From: Firm-04 sp045591925
GTDB lineage: Bacteria > Bacillota > Clostridia > Oscillospirales > Ruminococcaceae
Direction: 5' to 3'
NCBI GenBank assembly: GCA_045591925.1
Contig: JAZNTW010000017.1
Coordinates: forward strand, 1-64,000
Length of the DNA stretch: 64,000 nt
In this document: piece after piece, positions 1 to 9,700 of the stretch
Numbering within the stretch: the stretch's first letter is position 1
How the letters are laid out: every line of letters begins with the position of its first letter
Notes under the pieces: model-generated
Seen by the model: only the letters and a program-made list of their open reading frames with translations
Databases searched by the model: none
Told to the model about the DNA's origin: nothing
Translations under genes and position numbers: made by a program

Positions 1-150
1 CGAAACCGTGCTTCTTGTGCTATAATATTCATGAAGATAAACGCCTCTTTTCGTTATGTGTTTTTGTGGTTATTAACATCATAACATATTTGAGGCTGTT
101 TGTCTTCTTTTTTTTGTATCATATCTATTGTATCATAACAATGTTTTATA

Positions 151-178
151 TTGCATAAATCTATAGTTTCGATATAAT
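151..178 (+). promoter_or_regulatory. Possible promoter antisense to the integrase 3' end
   Basis: TTGCAT (151-156) and TATAAT (173-178) are separated by 16 bases, just before the palindrome at 214-239. The transcript would run antisense into the integrase gene. The surrounding sequence is very AT-rich, so a chance match is possible. Confidence 0.3.
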
Positions 179-213
179 AGGTTATAATATAATAGAATAT
201 ATCCAGTTATAGT

Positions 214-239
214 TTTCGTCAATTTCGCCCATTAACGAA
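214..239. repeat. Imperfect palindrome, inverted copy of the one at 1580-1606
   Basis: Arms TTTCGTCAAT and ATTAACGAA flank a TTCGCCC centre. Read as reverse complement, the site at 1580-1606 matches this one at about 24 of 26 positions. The two copies flank the integrase gene in inverted orientation, which suggests a recombinase- or regulator-binding site. Confidence 0.6.
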
Positions 240-313
240 TCGATCTCCGAAACCGTCGAAAACACGTCGATTCTATTGTAAAGCAATTCGAGAGGGTGAC
301 GGCACAAAATCTA

Positions 314-1414
314 TCAAGCGCAAGCAGAAAATCGCTCCACATATTTTTTCTTCTGCTCCAAAGAGGAATGGACATAACGGTTCAGAGTGAGGCTTGCGTC
401 GGCATGACCGAGCAGCTCGCTGAGTGTTTTTACATCAAATCCGAGCTCGATGCATACAGAAGCATAGGTGTGACGAAGCAGATGAAAATTCACCTTGCGT
501 ACATTGCATCTTTTCAAAATTGCTTTGAAACGATTCTGCATCGTGCGAGGTTCAATCGGTTTTGCCTGTCCGGATAATACAAAAACAGACTCCGCATCGC
601 GGAAACGCAGCAGATGTTTCAGTACAAACTCCGGAAACGGAATTTGACGAATCGACCGGTTGCTTTTCGGCGCACCAATCCTGACCTCACTGGAACCGCA
701 GCAATTCACTCGCTGGACAGTCCGTTTGACAGAAACAGTCCCGGTTGTAAAATCAATATCCGCCCACTTCAGCCCGCACAGTTCTCCGATGCGCAATCCG
801 GTATACATGCATAGCAAGATGCCTGCGCACGAAATATCCTGCGCACTGGCTAAAAATTGTTCAAGCCGATTTCTTTCGTATTTACTGAGAATATCCAGTT
901 GTTTCTGTTCGGATTTGGGCATAGTAAAATGTGATTCGCGGATACCGTATTCTCTAGCTGTATAATGCTCTACACTACGATAGACGGTCATGATGTCTCT
1001 AACCGTCTTAGCAGATAAACCGCCACGACCGTCAAGCCGACCATGCGAGAGCTTTTCAGATATAAAGTCGTTCAGTTTTGCTGTATTTAGATCAGCAAAA
1101 GAGAGCTTCCCAAGCTGGGGAAGAATATGATTCCGGATCGTGTTCCGGTAAATCGCATAGCTTGATTCCTTTACCCGGAGCTTGCATGCTGCAAGCCATT
1201 GCTCACACGCTTCTCGCACGGTCAGACGTAATGCTGTAACCGGAACGGCATCGCGCAAGGAATACAGATCTTCCATTTTCTGTTTGACCTCTGCCAATGT
1301 GTGGGCATATACTGACTTGTAGCGTACCCGACCGCTTTCGGTATATCCGATTGATACCCTGCCTTCGTACCGACCGTCTTTGCGCAGGTAAATATTGCTG
1401 CCTCTCTTTGCCAT
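314..1414 (-). CDS. int: Tyrosine site-specific integrase of the ICE
   Basis: This 366-residue phage-type integrase would catalyse excision and integration of the element. The first ~60 residues resemble the arm-binding domain of Tn916-type integrases (YLRKDGRYEGR), followed by a SAM-like core-binding domain (about 65-165) and a catalytic domain (about 175-360). The catalytic residues visible are Arg208 (TGLRIGEL), His311 and Arg314 (HLLRHTYAS), His337 (LLGHAD) and nucleophile Tyr347 (LNRYVHSS). The start at 1414 follows GGAGG with a six-base spacer; the reading frame is open further upstream but without a better ribosome site. The gene is the last of the minus-strand block, separated from traX by a hairpin at 1630-1658, so it is probably transcribed on its own. 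The set of catalytic residues looks complete. Confidence 0.93.
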   Translation of the reverse strand: MAKRGSNIYLRKDGRYEGRVSIGYTESGRVRYKSVYAHTLAEVKQKMEDLYSLRDAVPVTALRLTVREACEQWLAACKLRVKESSYAIYRNTIRNHILPQLGKLSFADLNTAKLNDFISEKLSHGRLDGRGGLSAKTVRDIMTVYRSVEHYTAREYGIRESHFTMPKSEQKQLDILSKYERNRLEQFLASAQDISCAGILLCMYTGLRIGELCGLKWADIDFTTGTVSVKRTVQRVNCCGSSEVRIGAPKSNRSIRQIPFPEFVLKHLLRFRDAESVFVLSGQAKPIEPRTMQNRFKAILKRCNVRKVNFHLLRHTYASVCIELGFDVKTLSELLGHADASLTLNRYVHSSLEQKKKYVERFSACA

Positions 1415-1505
1415 AAGGAACCTCCCGATACAAATTATTTGACGGCTTATCGCCTTATTTAATGCCCTCAACCGTTTTTTTAGAAAGAAAAATAGTGAAA
1501 AGGGC

Positions 1506-1533
1506 TTTACAATTTGAAATAATATGCTATAAT
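1506..1533 (+). promoter_or_regulatory. Possible plus-strand promoter upstream of integrase
   Basis: TTTACA (1506-1511), a 16-base spacer and TATAAT (1528-1533) point away from int. A transcript would run through the palindrome at 1580-1606 and stop near the hairpin at 1630-1658, giving a potential RNA of roughly 120 bases. This is inferred from motif order only. Confidence 0.35.
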
Positions 1534-1579
1534 AAGAATAGAATCCTTCTGAATTGCCATCGAACCAGTCATTTAGCCC

Positions 1580-1606
1580 TTTCGTCAATGGGCGAAATTG
1601 ACGAAA
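1580..1606. repeat. Palindrome upstream of integrase
   Basis: This is a ten-base perfect inverted repeat, TTTCGTCAAT ... ATTGACGAAA, around GGGCGAA. An inverted near-copy lies at 214-239 on the other side of int. It could be an integrase or excisionase site, or an operator. Confidence 0.6.
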
Positions 1607-1629
1607 CTTATTTGTAGTCAGACAGAATA

Positions 1630-1658
1630 AGCCGACTTGTACTAGACACAAGTCGGCT
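1630..1658 (-). terminator. Hairpin between traX and int
   Basis: AGCCGACTTGT (1630-1640) pairs perfectly with ACAAGTCGGCT (1648-1658). It lies 25 bases past the traX stop codon. The T-run on the minus strand is weak, so termination efficiency is uncertain. Confidence 0.55.
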
Positions 1659-1683
1659 CGGAAAATATCGTATTTTCGCAGGT

Positions 1684-2382
1684 TTAATTCTGCATGGTTA
1701 ACAATGCCATATGCAGCGGATAGTATATATAGTATAGCCATTTGCTTGCAACACTCTGCTTACCAGAACCACGCTTTCCAATATACAACCGAATCGGTAA
1801 CAGAGCGAGCAGTGTGCCGAATTGATAAGAAAGCGTCAATGCACTTTCCGCATTTGACAGCACCAGTATGTGAGTCATTGCCAGTGAAGTCAGCATGAAG
1901 ATCATCGTCCGCTTTTTCCGGTTATCACGAAACACATGAAAGATCATCGCCCAAACCGGAATCATGTATGACCAATCTCCGAACTGCGCAAGGGAGATAC
2001 AAACGCCAACGAGTATCAACCGAGGCGCTGCTGATATTTGGGATTCCAGCAGCATGAGCGACAGCAGTGCGACTGCCAGCGTGAACATCACATTCCAGTG
2101 TGTGATGTATTCCAACACACTTTCCGGAGCTCGACCGAACAGCATTCTGAAATAGAACGGCTGCGAGATCAGCGCGAACGCAAAGAGCCGCAGCAGATAT
2201 TTCAGTCTGCTGTGCGTGTACCGGAATCCCTCTGTAAGCATGAACGCCATGAGAGGCGCGGTTAATCTTCCAATCAACCGCATCATATAATATAGAATAC
2301 TGCTTGACGGAACGAATACCAGCGCAATATGGTCGATCGTCATCGCCGTAATTGCCAGTAGTTTGATCTGTTGTCTGTTCAT
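1684..2382 (-). CDS. traX: TraX-family membrane protein
   Basis: This is a 232-residue polytopic membrane protein. It begins with the family-typical segment LLAITAMTIDHIALVF and has several hydrophobic helices through to about residue 225. TraX proteins acetylate pilin on the F plasmid and are widespread in Gram-positive mobile elements, where the substrate is unknown. The start codon overlaps the relaxase stop (ATGA), indicating translational coupling. Followed by the hairpin at 1630-1658. Assignment rests on the N-terminal motif and membrane topology. Confidence 0.85.
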   Translation of the reverse strand: MNRQQIKLLAITAMTIDHIALVFVPSSSILYYMMRLIGRLTAPLMAFMLTEGFRYTHSRLKYLLRLFAFALISQPFYFRMLFGRAPESVLEYITHWNVMFTLAVALLSLMLLESQISAAPRLILVGVCISLAQFGDWSYMIPVWAMIFHVFRDNRKKRTMIFMLTSLAMTHILVLSNAESALTLSYQFGTLLALLPIRLYIGKRGSGKQSVASKWLYYIYYPLHMALLTMQN

Positions 2383-4082
2383 AGCTTGTTTCCTCCCGGT
2401 TTTGTTCCGTTCTCAATGTAGTCAGACTCTCTGCGCTGCCGTTCAGCTTCTCCGATCACTTGCAGGAAGGTGCCGCCGAGAACCTGCTCCGCGGTCGTCA
2501 GTAATTCCGCTGCATCACGCAGTTCATGTTCAGCGATAATGAGCGCCGCATTCAGTTTCATGAAGAGTTCCTGATCGGAACCGTCACAGCCGTCCCGCGT
2601 CCGTTCGATGCGCCGGACGGCTTCTTCCTTTTCCGCCATGTCAGCGCGGAGCGAGTCAAGCGTCGCTCCCTCGTTAATCTTTGCATTGAGCGCGGTCAGC
2701 CGATCAAGCTCCGCATCGTTCACCCATGACAGCACACGGTTCGGATTTTTCTTGCGAACCGGCAGATACCCTTTTGAAAATGAAATGATGTAATAGTGCT
2801 GCATTGCGAGAACACGGTAATTCGGCGAATTTCTCATTTTCGCCTGTTCCATTTCCCGCACCAGCTTTTTCTCATAAGCCAGTTTTTCGGATAACCGGTT
2901 TCGCAGCGCAGCTTCGCTGTAAAACTCACCGAGCGATTTCAGCCGGATCAATGTTCCGAAGTTCTGCGGCTTGACAGATATATATTTGCCGCGCTTCACT
3001 TTGTAATGCGACCGTTCCAAACGCAAAAGCAGTTCATCGAATGATCGTGACTGCATCAGCATTCTGTCCACATCATCACGCAGACGGTTACGCGCAGAGG
3101 TTCGCGGCGCACGGAAGTCCTGCTCAATGCGGCGGATTGTCTGCACATAGCACGCTTGTGCTTCAAATCCATTCTCTGTTTCGCGGTACGGAATACTCCG
3201 CTCGTCAAGCTGCTGCTGTACCCATGCCTGTTTATCAGGTGATGAATAGTAGAATGCTTTGAACGGCGCATTCTGCGCCGATTCCAATTCTGCAATCTTT
3301 TTTCTGCTCTCTGCTAATTCACGCTGCATCTGATCTGCACTTACATTCGCATTCCGCAAATCAGCGGCACGGCGAATGAGCTTTGCAGTTTCCTTTTGCA
3401 ACTTGAACTCGTCAACCGACAAGTGTTTCCGGTGAACATCTTTGTCATCGCGCTCGCAGCCGTGAACACGCAGCACGCGCTCCATTTCTGCACGCTCGGC
3501 AAACTCCCACATCACCAGCTGATTCTCTTTCGTACCTCTCGGTTTGAACCCCTGCTCGATCAGCGCCGACTTCATTGATACACCTTTGCTTAACCCTTTC
3601 TTCCTGCCTTTCGTATAAAACGGAATGAAGTCGATATGTAAATGCGGGGATGTTTCGTCCAGATGAAGAACCGCATTGAAAACAAAAAGATTCGGATTGC
3701 GTCGCTGAAAGTCTCGCATATACGATTGCAGCATTTGCTTTGCCAGATCACCGCGCTCCGATCCGCACGGCGCTGTCTCGCAGTCACCGAACTGCACCAC
3801 TATTTCATAGAATGCCTCTTCACGCTTGCTTTCTGCCATGTGCAAATAGTAATCGGAAATCACGCGGTCACGCCTTGCTTGTTTTGCATTATACTCCTGC
3901 AAAGCACGGTCGAACAGCTGATGATACGCATCACGCACATCCTGCTGCTTGAATGTGATGTTATCTGCAATTCTTTTCTCATCCACATTCGCCGCTGTGA
4001 ATTTCCGGTTGTTGTGTTTGATGTTCGCGCCGTGCTGTGATGCAGCCTTGCCCAGCGTGAAACTGATGCTGAATTTTTCCAT
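2379..4082 (-). CDS. MobV-family relaxase (Mob/Pre)
   Basis: This 567-residue protein would nick DNA at oriT and lead the strand into the recipient. The N-terminal relaxase domain (about 1-220) shows HNNR (23-26) and the metal-binding three-histidine motif with His140, His147 and His149 (HLDETSPHLHIDF). The rest is rich in charged helices and likely coiled coil (about 235-300 and 395-540), as in pMV158 MobM relatives. A ribosome site precedes the ATG at 4082 (GAGAGGTGCGTAC). The 275 bases upstream contain several hairpins and are a candidate oriT. It is co-transcribed with traX. The family is confident; no mutation of key residues is seen. Confidence 0.9.
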   Translation of the reverse strand: MEKFSISFTLGKAASQHGANIKHNNRKFTAANVDEKRIADNITFKQQDVRDAYHQLFDRALQEYNAKQARRDRVISDYYLHMAESKREEAFYEIVVQFGDCETAPCGSERGDLAKQMLQSYMRDFQRRNPNLFVFNAVLHLDETSPHLHIDFIPFYTKGRKKGLSKGVSMKSALIEQGFKPRGTKENQLVMWEFAERAEMERVLRVHGCERDDKDVHRKHLSVDEFKLQKETAKLIRRAADLRNANVSADQMQRELAESRKKIAELESAQNAPFKAFYYSSPDKQAWVQQQLDERSIPYRETENGFEAQACYVQTIRRIEQDFRAPRTSARNRLRDDVDRMLMQSRSFDELLLRLERSHYKVKRGKYISVKPQNFGTLIRLKSLGEFYSEAALRNRLSEKLAYEKKLVREMEQAKMRNSPNYRVLAMQHYYIISFSKGYLPVRKKNPNRVLSWVNDAELDRLTALNAKINEGATLDSLRADMAEKEEAVRRIERTRDGCDGSDQELFMKLNAALIIAEHELRDAAELLTTAEQVLGGTFLQVIGEAERQRRESDYIENGTKPGGNKL

Positions 4083-4357
4083 GTACGCACCTCTCTTTTT
4101 TTCAGATTTGTAATCTACTCCATGAAAACTGTGTGAAACCGCTCAAAAAGTGCCCCTTTAGATTGACGCCACCCAATATCCGTTTTGACAAGCCGGTTCC
4201 GGCTTATCGAAACAGGAGCATTTCACTTCCGTTCCATTTCTTGGGCAAAGTCTGCGACCTTGACGGCAACCACCGTGCTGCACTTTCGGTTTTCTGTGCA
4301 GCACAGCGACTGTTGCTCCGCAATCGGGGCGAACCCCGAACCCTCATTCACATCACA
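4083..4357. other. Candidate oriT region upstream of the MobV relaxase
   Basis: This 275-base gap holds three inverted repeats: AAGCCGG/CCGGCTT (4190-4205, two-base loop), GTGCTGCA/TGCAGCAC (4275-4304) and CGGGG/CCCCG (4325-4338, tetraloop CGAA). MobV relaxases usually act on a hairpin-bearing oriT directly upstream of their own gene, so the position fits. The nick site cannot be read from sequence alone. Confidence 0.4.
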
Positions 4358-4687
4358 TTACCCGTTTTCCGTTTCCTCTTGCTTCTGCGTTTTCATCATG
4401 CCGATATAATCACGCTGCGGCTGATCTTTCAAAAAAACATACAGCGAAAATGCTTTCAGCAAAATTGCCGCTTCGTTTTCATAGAAATATATCACAACGC
4501 TCTCCCCGTCATCATTTGTGAATTTGCGTCCGTATTTCAGGATTTTATCCTTGATGCGCTGTGCGTGCTTTTCCCATTCGCCCTGCTGCTCGTCAACTGC
4601 GATCAGATAGTCGAGACAGCAAAGCATCCCGTTCAGCAGTTCTTTTGACATATAAACCGCGACCGGTCCGACTTTATTCTTCGCCAT
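4358..4687 (-). CDS. Small conserved-looking ICE protein of unknown function
   Basis: A 109-residue soluble protein with no signal peptide or membrane segment and no domain I recognise. It looks mainly helical with an acidic middle (DEQQGEWEKHAQ) and a hydrophobic C-terminal third (AAILLKAFSLYVFLKD). Its ATG overlaps the stop of the upstream TOPRIM gene (TAATG) and it is the last gene before the candidate oriT and relaxase, so a role in replication or DNA processing for transfer is possible but only a guess from position. Confidence 0.7.
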   Translation of the reverse strand: MAKNKVGPVAVYMSKELLNGMLCCLDYLIAVDEQQGEWEKHAQRIKDKILKYGRKFTNDDGESVVIYFYENEAAILLKAFSLYVFLKDQPQRDYIGMMKTQKQEETENG

Positions 4688-5739
4688 TAGTGCATCCTCC
4701 TTGCAGTAATCTGTTCGACCTGTTCCCGGTGAACCGTGCGCAGATCAATGTCCGGGTGATTTGCCGTAAAGACGAGCCGCTCATTCCAATCCTTGAATCC
4801 GAGATCATCAAGTTTCTGCCGCACACTCTCCGAGCGTTCAAAACCGTTGTCATGCTCGAAGCGCTGACCGGCTTCATCGCTGTCCACGCAGGAAATAATC
4901 TCCACGCCGTCTGCTTGCAGTTTTTTCGGAATCGACGGTTTCAGCCCTGCCATTGAGATGAGCGCCGAGCCTTCCAGCAATTCCTTCTGCTTGCAGAATG
5001 AGTAGAACGACATGAGGTCAATCGCTGATTCAAAGAGATAGGCGCGGTGCATCTTACCGTCCCGCGCCGTGACCGGCGTAAACATGAACACGCTGTCGCC
5101 GGTTCCGGGTGCCATACTCTTGAAGCGCTTGAACGAATTGAGTCCCTGAATCTCTGCGCCGATTGCCTGACCGTCGCCGCCGCGATGAACAAACACAGCA
5201 TTTGCATTGTGAAAGGTTTTCTGCTGACCGTCCCGCTCGCACTGCACTGTGTTCTCGCTCTGGTAGAGCAGACCGGTGTGCAGCAGTTCTTCGACGATAT
5301 GCGGCGGAATCTTCCGCGTCTGACAGAGATACGCGAACAGCCTGCCGGTCTTTTCAGACTGTTCCGGCATTTGCAGTTCTTTCTTCTCCGGTTCTCTGCG
5401 CGGCATCCTCGGAGGTGTTGTCATTGCCGGTCGCTGCGCCCGCGGAAAATCCGCAGCACGCATTCTTGTAATATCCTGACCGGTCAATGAAAAAACTGCC
5501 TGATTGAAGTCCATACCGAGAACTTTTGTCAGACAGTTGATCGAATTATTTGTCGCGCCCTCGCGCGTGTAGTGGAAGTACCACTGATTTGTTGACGGCT
5601 TGATGCAGAGCGACGGGTATTCCTTAACATAAAACTCTGAGCCCTTTCGCTCAACAGTGAAACCGTTCTGCTGGAAGTAGACGACAAGGTCAGCTTCACG
5701 CGCAGCCTGCACCAGCGCTTTGTATTCTTCCTGTCTCAT
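4687..5739 (-). CDS. DUF3991/TOPRIM primase-like protein
   Basis: A 350-residue protein related to the TOPRIM-containing primase-like proteins of conjugative elements. The first ~80 residues resemble a CHC2-type N-terminus without a clear zinc motif (YFQQNGFTVERKGSEFYV). The DUF3991-like part is at about 130-200. The TOPRIM fold lies in the last third: AYLFESAIDLMSFYSF supplies the conserved Glu and IISCVDSDEAGQRF the DxD motif. The start at 5739 follows AAAGGAGC; an in-frame ATG 42 bases upstream has no better site. The stop is coupled to the downstream 109-residue gene. A terminator-like hairpin lies immediately upstream (5770-5800), so the transcript either reads through it or starts just after it. 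Confidence 0.85.
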   Translation of the reverse strand: MRQEEYKALVQAAREADLVVYFQQNGFTVERKGSEFYVKEYPSLCIKPSTNQWYFHYTREGATNNSINCLTKVLGMDFNQAVFSLTGQDITRMRAADFPRAQRPAMTTPPRMPRREPEKKELQMPEQSEKTGRLFAYLCQTRKIPPHIVEELLHTGLLYQSENTVQCERDGQQKTFHNANAVFVHRGGDGQAIGAEIQGLNSFKRFKSMAPGTGDSVFMFTPVTARDGKMHRAYLFESAIDLMSFYSFCKQKELLEGSALISMAGLKPSIPKKLQADGVEIISCVDSDEAGQRFEHDNGFERSESVRQKLDDLGFKDWNERLVFTANHPDIDLRTVHREQVEQITARRMH

Positions 5740-5769
5740 AAATGCTCCTTTCGGCTTTCGGGTATAGAA

Positions 5770-5800
5770 AAGCCTTCGCATTGTAATAACACGAAGGCTT
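5770..5800 (-). terminator. Rho-independent terminator between DUF3592 gene and TOPRIM gene
   Basis: AAGCCTTCG (5770-5778) and CGAAGGCTT (5792-5800) form a nine-base stem, followed on the minus strand by TTTTC. It lies 25 bases after the stop of the DUF3592 gene. Confidence 0.7.
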
Positions 5801-5824
5801 CAATCTATATATTTGATCTTTCTT

Positions 5825-6631
5825 TTAATCAATAAACAGCACAACAATCCATACAATCGGCAAAACAATGCTACTAATAATTGCAAAGATTCGCAATGCT
5901 CTTTCTTTCAGCGTGTCATCTTCAATAACAGACTCAACCGGATTCTGTTCACGGTACAGCACACCAATCTGTCCGCCCTGATTGTATTCACGCTTGCAGC
6001 GCTTAGCCGGCATATTCATCATTCGGGTATCATAGGTCACGCCGTTGACATCAAATTCTGCGATAACTCTTACAGTTTTATGATCACGTTCTGAATAAAC
6101 GATTGTTCCTGTGCTGCTTTTTCCTTTACGGACGATCCTGTATTCTGTCCAATAGGAGAACCAGTTAAACAGAAGTATCATAGGAAATTCAAAGCGGTCA
6201 AATGCTCTTCCCCATGAATCGTAGACATTGCTTAGAGCCAGACATACTGCAAAAACATACATCAGTACTAGAAAAAACGCCATGAGTCGTACATCGCTCT
6301 TCGGCATCACACGAAACAGACCTTCCGGGGAAGCAAGTTTGGGTTTATTGGGATGGTAGATTATTTGAACAGTCTGATCTCTATGATATTTATCCGGTCT
6401 GCAATAACAAACATGCGTATACTCTTTTCCGTCTACTGTATAAGAAAACTGAACACGGTCAGACACATTGTTTCCGGTTCGGACTATTTTGACATCGACG
6501 ACTGTTCCGGATACCATGAGCCTATGCTGAGCCATGAACAGACTGTCCCGCTGCCGCTGAATAAATAGGATCATAAGCAGTAAAAAGACCACAGCCAGTG
6601 CAAACAGTATGATAATAATAATCGGGGACAT
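5825..6631 (-). CDS. DUF3592-type membrane protein
   Basis: A 268-residue membrane protein. Hydrophobic segments lie at about 3-24, 115-135, 145-160 and 245-267. Between them are two similar soluble beta-rich units, each with the DUF3592 pattern of a short variant of V-x-F-x-V-x-G followed by a value-return phrase (VQFSYTVDGKEYTH near 60; VIAEFDVNGVTYDT near 190, then IGVLYREQNP). Function is unknown in this family. The ATG follows AAGGTGG at suitable spacing. It has its own terminator downstream and a spacer of about 115 bases from the giant gene upstream, so it may be an independently expressed cargo gene. Confidence 0.82.
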   Translation of the reverse strand: MSPIIIIILFALAVVFLLLMILFIQRQRDSLFMAQHRLMVSGTVVDVKIVRTGNNVSDRVQFSYTVDGKEYTHVCYCRPDKYHRDQTVQIIYHPNKPKLASPEGLFRVMPKSDVRLMAFFLVLMYVFAVCLALSNVYDSWGRAFDRFEFPMILLFNWFSYWTEYRIVRKGKSSTGTIVYSERDHKTVRVIAEFDVNGVTYDTRMMNMPAKRCKREYNQGGQIGVLYREQNPVESVIEDDTLKERALRIFAIISSIVLPIVWIVVLFID

Positions 6632-6708
6632 ATGCTACACCACCTTATCTAATCAGATATACCAATATTATAACACATACTGTCGCCTTTGGCAAGATGA
6701 CTGGAACT

Positions 6709-6736
6709 GAACGCTCCCGCGATTACAGGAGCGTTC
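6709..6736 (-). terminator. Hairpin after the giant methylase-helicase gene
   Basis: GAACGCTCC (6709-6717) pairs with GGAGCGTTC (6728-6736), 12 bases past the giant gene's stop codon. No U-run follows, so it could be a weak terminator or a 3' end-stabilising hairpin. Confidence 0.5.
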
Positions 6737-6747
6737 GTCAGCTTACA

Positions 6748-9700
6748 TCATCTTCTCGGTCCGTGCCGCGGTGCATTGTCATCCGGAATCATCGGGAAGT
6801 CATCGTCATCTGCGTTCTGATATGCCTCACGCTCAGCACGTTCCTCTGCTGTTTCCTCCTCATCGGTTTCGTCAGGATCAATGATCGCGTCCTGCTGCTC
6901 GGACAAACCGGAGAGCCGTGCTTCCAGTTCCGCAAAGTCGATCTTCGCCTTCAGCAAGTCCTCTTCACCGTCAAACGGTACACCGACACGCTCCTGTGCC
7001 TGTTTCAGGTCAGTTTCCAGCTTCGTAATCTTTGCGCTGCTGTCTTCGATTGCTTTCTCGATCGCGCCGTCCAGAAAGTTGGCGATCCGCTGCCAGTTGT
7101 CGGCGTTGGCCGCCCTTCCGAGCGGAATCGAATAAGACGGATCGCGCTGACCTTTTACTGCAAGCATCGCCTGATCCATTTCACCCGGACGCAGTTCCAC
7201 ACTCACCGTGAAATCTCCGATGCGGAATGCCGGCATCTCGTCAAACGGACGCTCAATGCGTTTTGTGATCTGCTGATGCAGATATGCGTTGATGTCCTCA
7301 TGTTTACGAATCGTCCGCATCGGTGTCACGAAGTCGAATGCCTTGATCTTGCCTTCGGAATCCTTCATCTTTGCCGCGCACTTCTGATCTTCCTGCATCT
7401 GGATGATCTGCGTTTTCAGACGCTCGATCTCACCAGGAATCTGATCAACACGCTGCTGCATCTTGCCCTGTTCATGCTGATGTGCCTGCTGAAGCGCAAG
7501 CAGTTCAGCAATTTTATTGGACAATTCGATACGCGTTTTGAAATCAGGATTTCCTTCTGCTGCTGCCTGCAATTCCGCATAAGTCAATACCTTTTCGTCG
7601 CAGTCTTCGGAGACACGCGCCGGACATTCATCATCGAGAAGCTGCGCAATGAATCGCGCCTTGTCCGTCACAACCTGATACAAATAACTGTCCAACGTTC
7701 CCTCGGTCACATAGTTGAGAATGCGGACTTCGGGGAAAGTATTACCTTGTCGCAGGATTCTTCCCTCGCGCTGACTGAAATCCGAGGGCTTCCACGGAAT
7801 ATCGCAATGATGACACGCATAAAGCCGCTGCTGAATGTTTGCGCCCGTACCGATTGTACCGGTGCTGCCGATGACAACGCGGTATTTGCCGTCATTGATG
7901 TCCCGGAAGATTGCTGCACGATCTTTGCTGTCTGCCTTCGGCGCAAAGATGATTTCGTCACGAGGAACGCCCTTTGCGATCAGTTCATCGCGGATGTAAT
8001 TGTAAACTGAAAAGTTGCCATTCTCCGCATTGACTGCAATGTCCGAGAAGATGATCTGCACGCCTTTCTGTTCAGCGGTTTCATTGTAATATTGCCACAC
8101 TCGATCGACACAGGCATCGACTTTGCCGGGTTCATCCTCCATGAATCCCTCCGGCAGTTCTCCTTCCTCACGCTGACGGTACAGCGCCGCAACCGCCTGA
8201 TTGCCCAGACCGACCAATCTTGCTTCTCCCGTAATTTTGAGCAAATTATCGAGATGCGGATCAACCACGCCGGTGCTGATAAGCTGCGCCCGCGCTGCAA
8301 GTTCACGCACATACGCACGCTGTTCCGGCGATGCTTCAACCTTGACGATCTCAGGCTTACCGCCGATCAGTTCCGGACGCGGCAGATGCAGTTTCTCCGC
8401 CGACTGAATGTCCGCAAACTCCTTATACATCGCCATGAGCTCCGGAAGATTTGCAAACTTCGCAAATGATGTTTTGAGTTTGAGCTGACTGGACGGACTC
8501 TGTTTGTAGGCGCAAACAACTTTGCCGAAAGTCGCCGCCCAATCATCAAAGCGCTCCACGCCCGCTGCTTTCAAAAGCTCCGGATGCAGATACCGTGTCA
8601 CCACATAAAGTTCCGTCATCGAATTGCTGACTGGCGTGCCGGTACAATGCAAAATGTGTCCCTGTCCGAGCATTTCATTCATCCAGTCGCACTTCATTTG
8701 CATATCCTGCGCACGCCCGCTGGGAGCGACCGTAACGCCCGACACATCGGTCATTTTTGTAGAAACGAAGCCGTTTTTGTATGCATGACTTTCATCCACA
8801 ACAAGGTAATCGAAGCCTAATTGCTCAAATTCCAGCACATCATCTTTGCGTCTTGTGGACTGCTTTTTCGGATCGAGCGCTTTCTCCAAACGCTTCTCCA
8901 GACGCTTTTTTGCAGCCTCGATTTTCTTGACGGACGGCGTGTTTTTCGTCGCGCCCGCCATCTTCTGCGCGACAAGCATATCCTCCAGTTCGTCGATCTC
9001 ACGCTGAATGTATCCGTGCTGATACGCCGGTGACATTGCCATTTTGTCAAACTGTTCACGCGATACGATAACTGCATCATAATTGCCGGTTGCGATCCGC
9101 GCCGTGAATACATCGCGCTTGTCCTGCGTAGACAAATCCATATCGCCGACCGTCAGCAGCCGCGCATCGGGAAAGATTCTGCGCCATTCCAGCGCGGTCT
9201 GTTCGGTCAGCGCTTTCGGCACAACGATGCACGCTTTGTTGATCAAACCGAGTTCTTTTTTCTTCATGACCGCCGAGATAAACACCGCGGATTTGCCTGC
9301 ACCGACCACATGAGCCGCCAATGTGTTGCCGCCGTAAACCGCGCGCGCAATGCAGTCGCGCTGATGCGGTCGAAGCTCAAAATCGTTCGCCATGCCGTTG
9401 AATGTTAGGCGGGAGCCGTCATACTGCCGTCCCACCAGCGCGTTGAACCGGTCATTGTAAATCTTCTCGTATTTTGCTTTGCGCTCCGGATCGGCAAAAA
9501 TCCATTCTGCGAATTTCGCCTCGATCTGCTTCGCTTTTTCCTGTGCAAGTCTGGTCTTTTCCGGATCAACCCGCGTGACAGTTTTACTCGGATCTTTCGG
9601 TGACGGCACAGTTTTGTTGACCACAATGCGCGTCTGATTCAGCAGTTTCAGAGCGATCTCATACATCGTCAGGCTGTCAGTTCCGTATGTTGTTCCTTCA

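Larger units (their letters stand above)
1..313. other. Non-coding left end of the ICE, downstream of integrase
   Basis: This is AT-rich sequence with no convincing ORF. It holds a possible plus-strand promoter (151-178) and an imperfect palindrome (214-239) related to one upstream of the integrase. The left attachment site probably lies here or just outside the window. I searched by eye for a copy of the tRNA-His 3' end or of the 35.29-35.41 kb sequence and found none. Confidence 0.5.

Noticed and set aside
1..300. Second copy of the tRNA-His 3' end as a left att site
   Set aside because: Searched by eye; only very short chance matches (such as GAGAGGGT) were seen.
6697..8010. 437-codon plus-strand ORF opposite the end of the giant gene
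   Set aside because: It is fully antisense to well-supported helicase sequence, has no ribosome site or domain, and its Cys/Arg/His-rich composition is typical of shadow frames.
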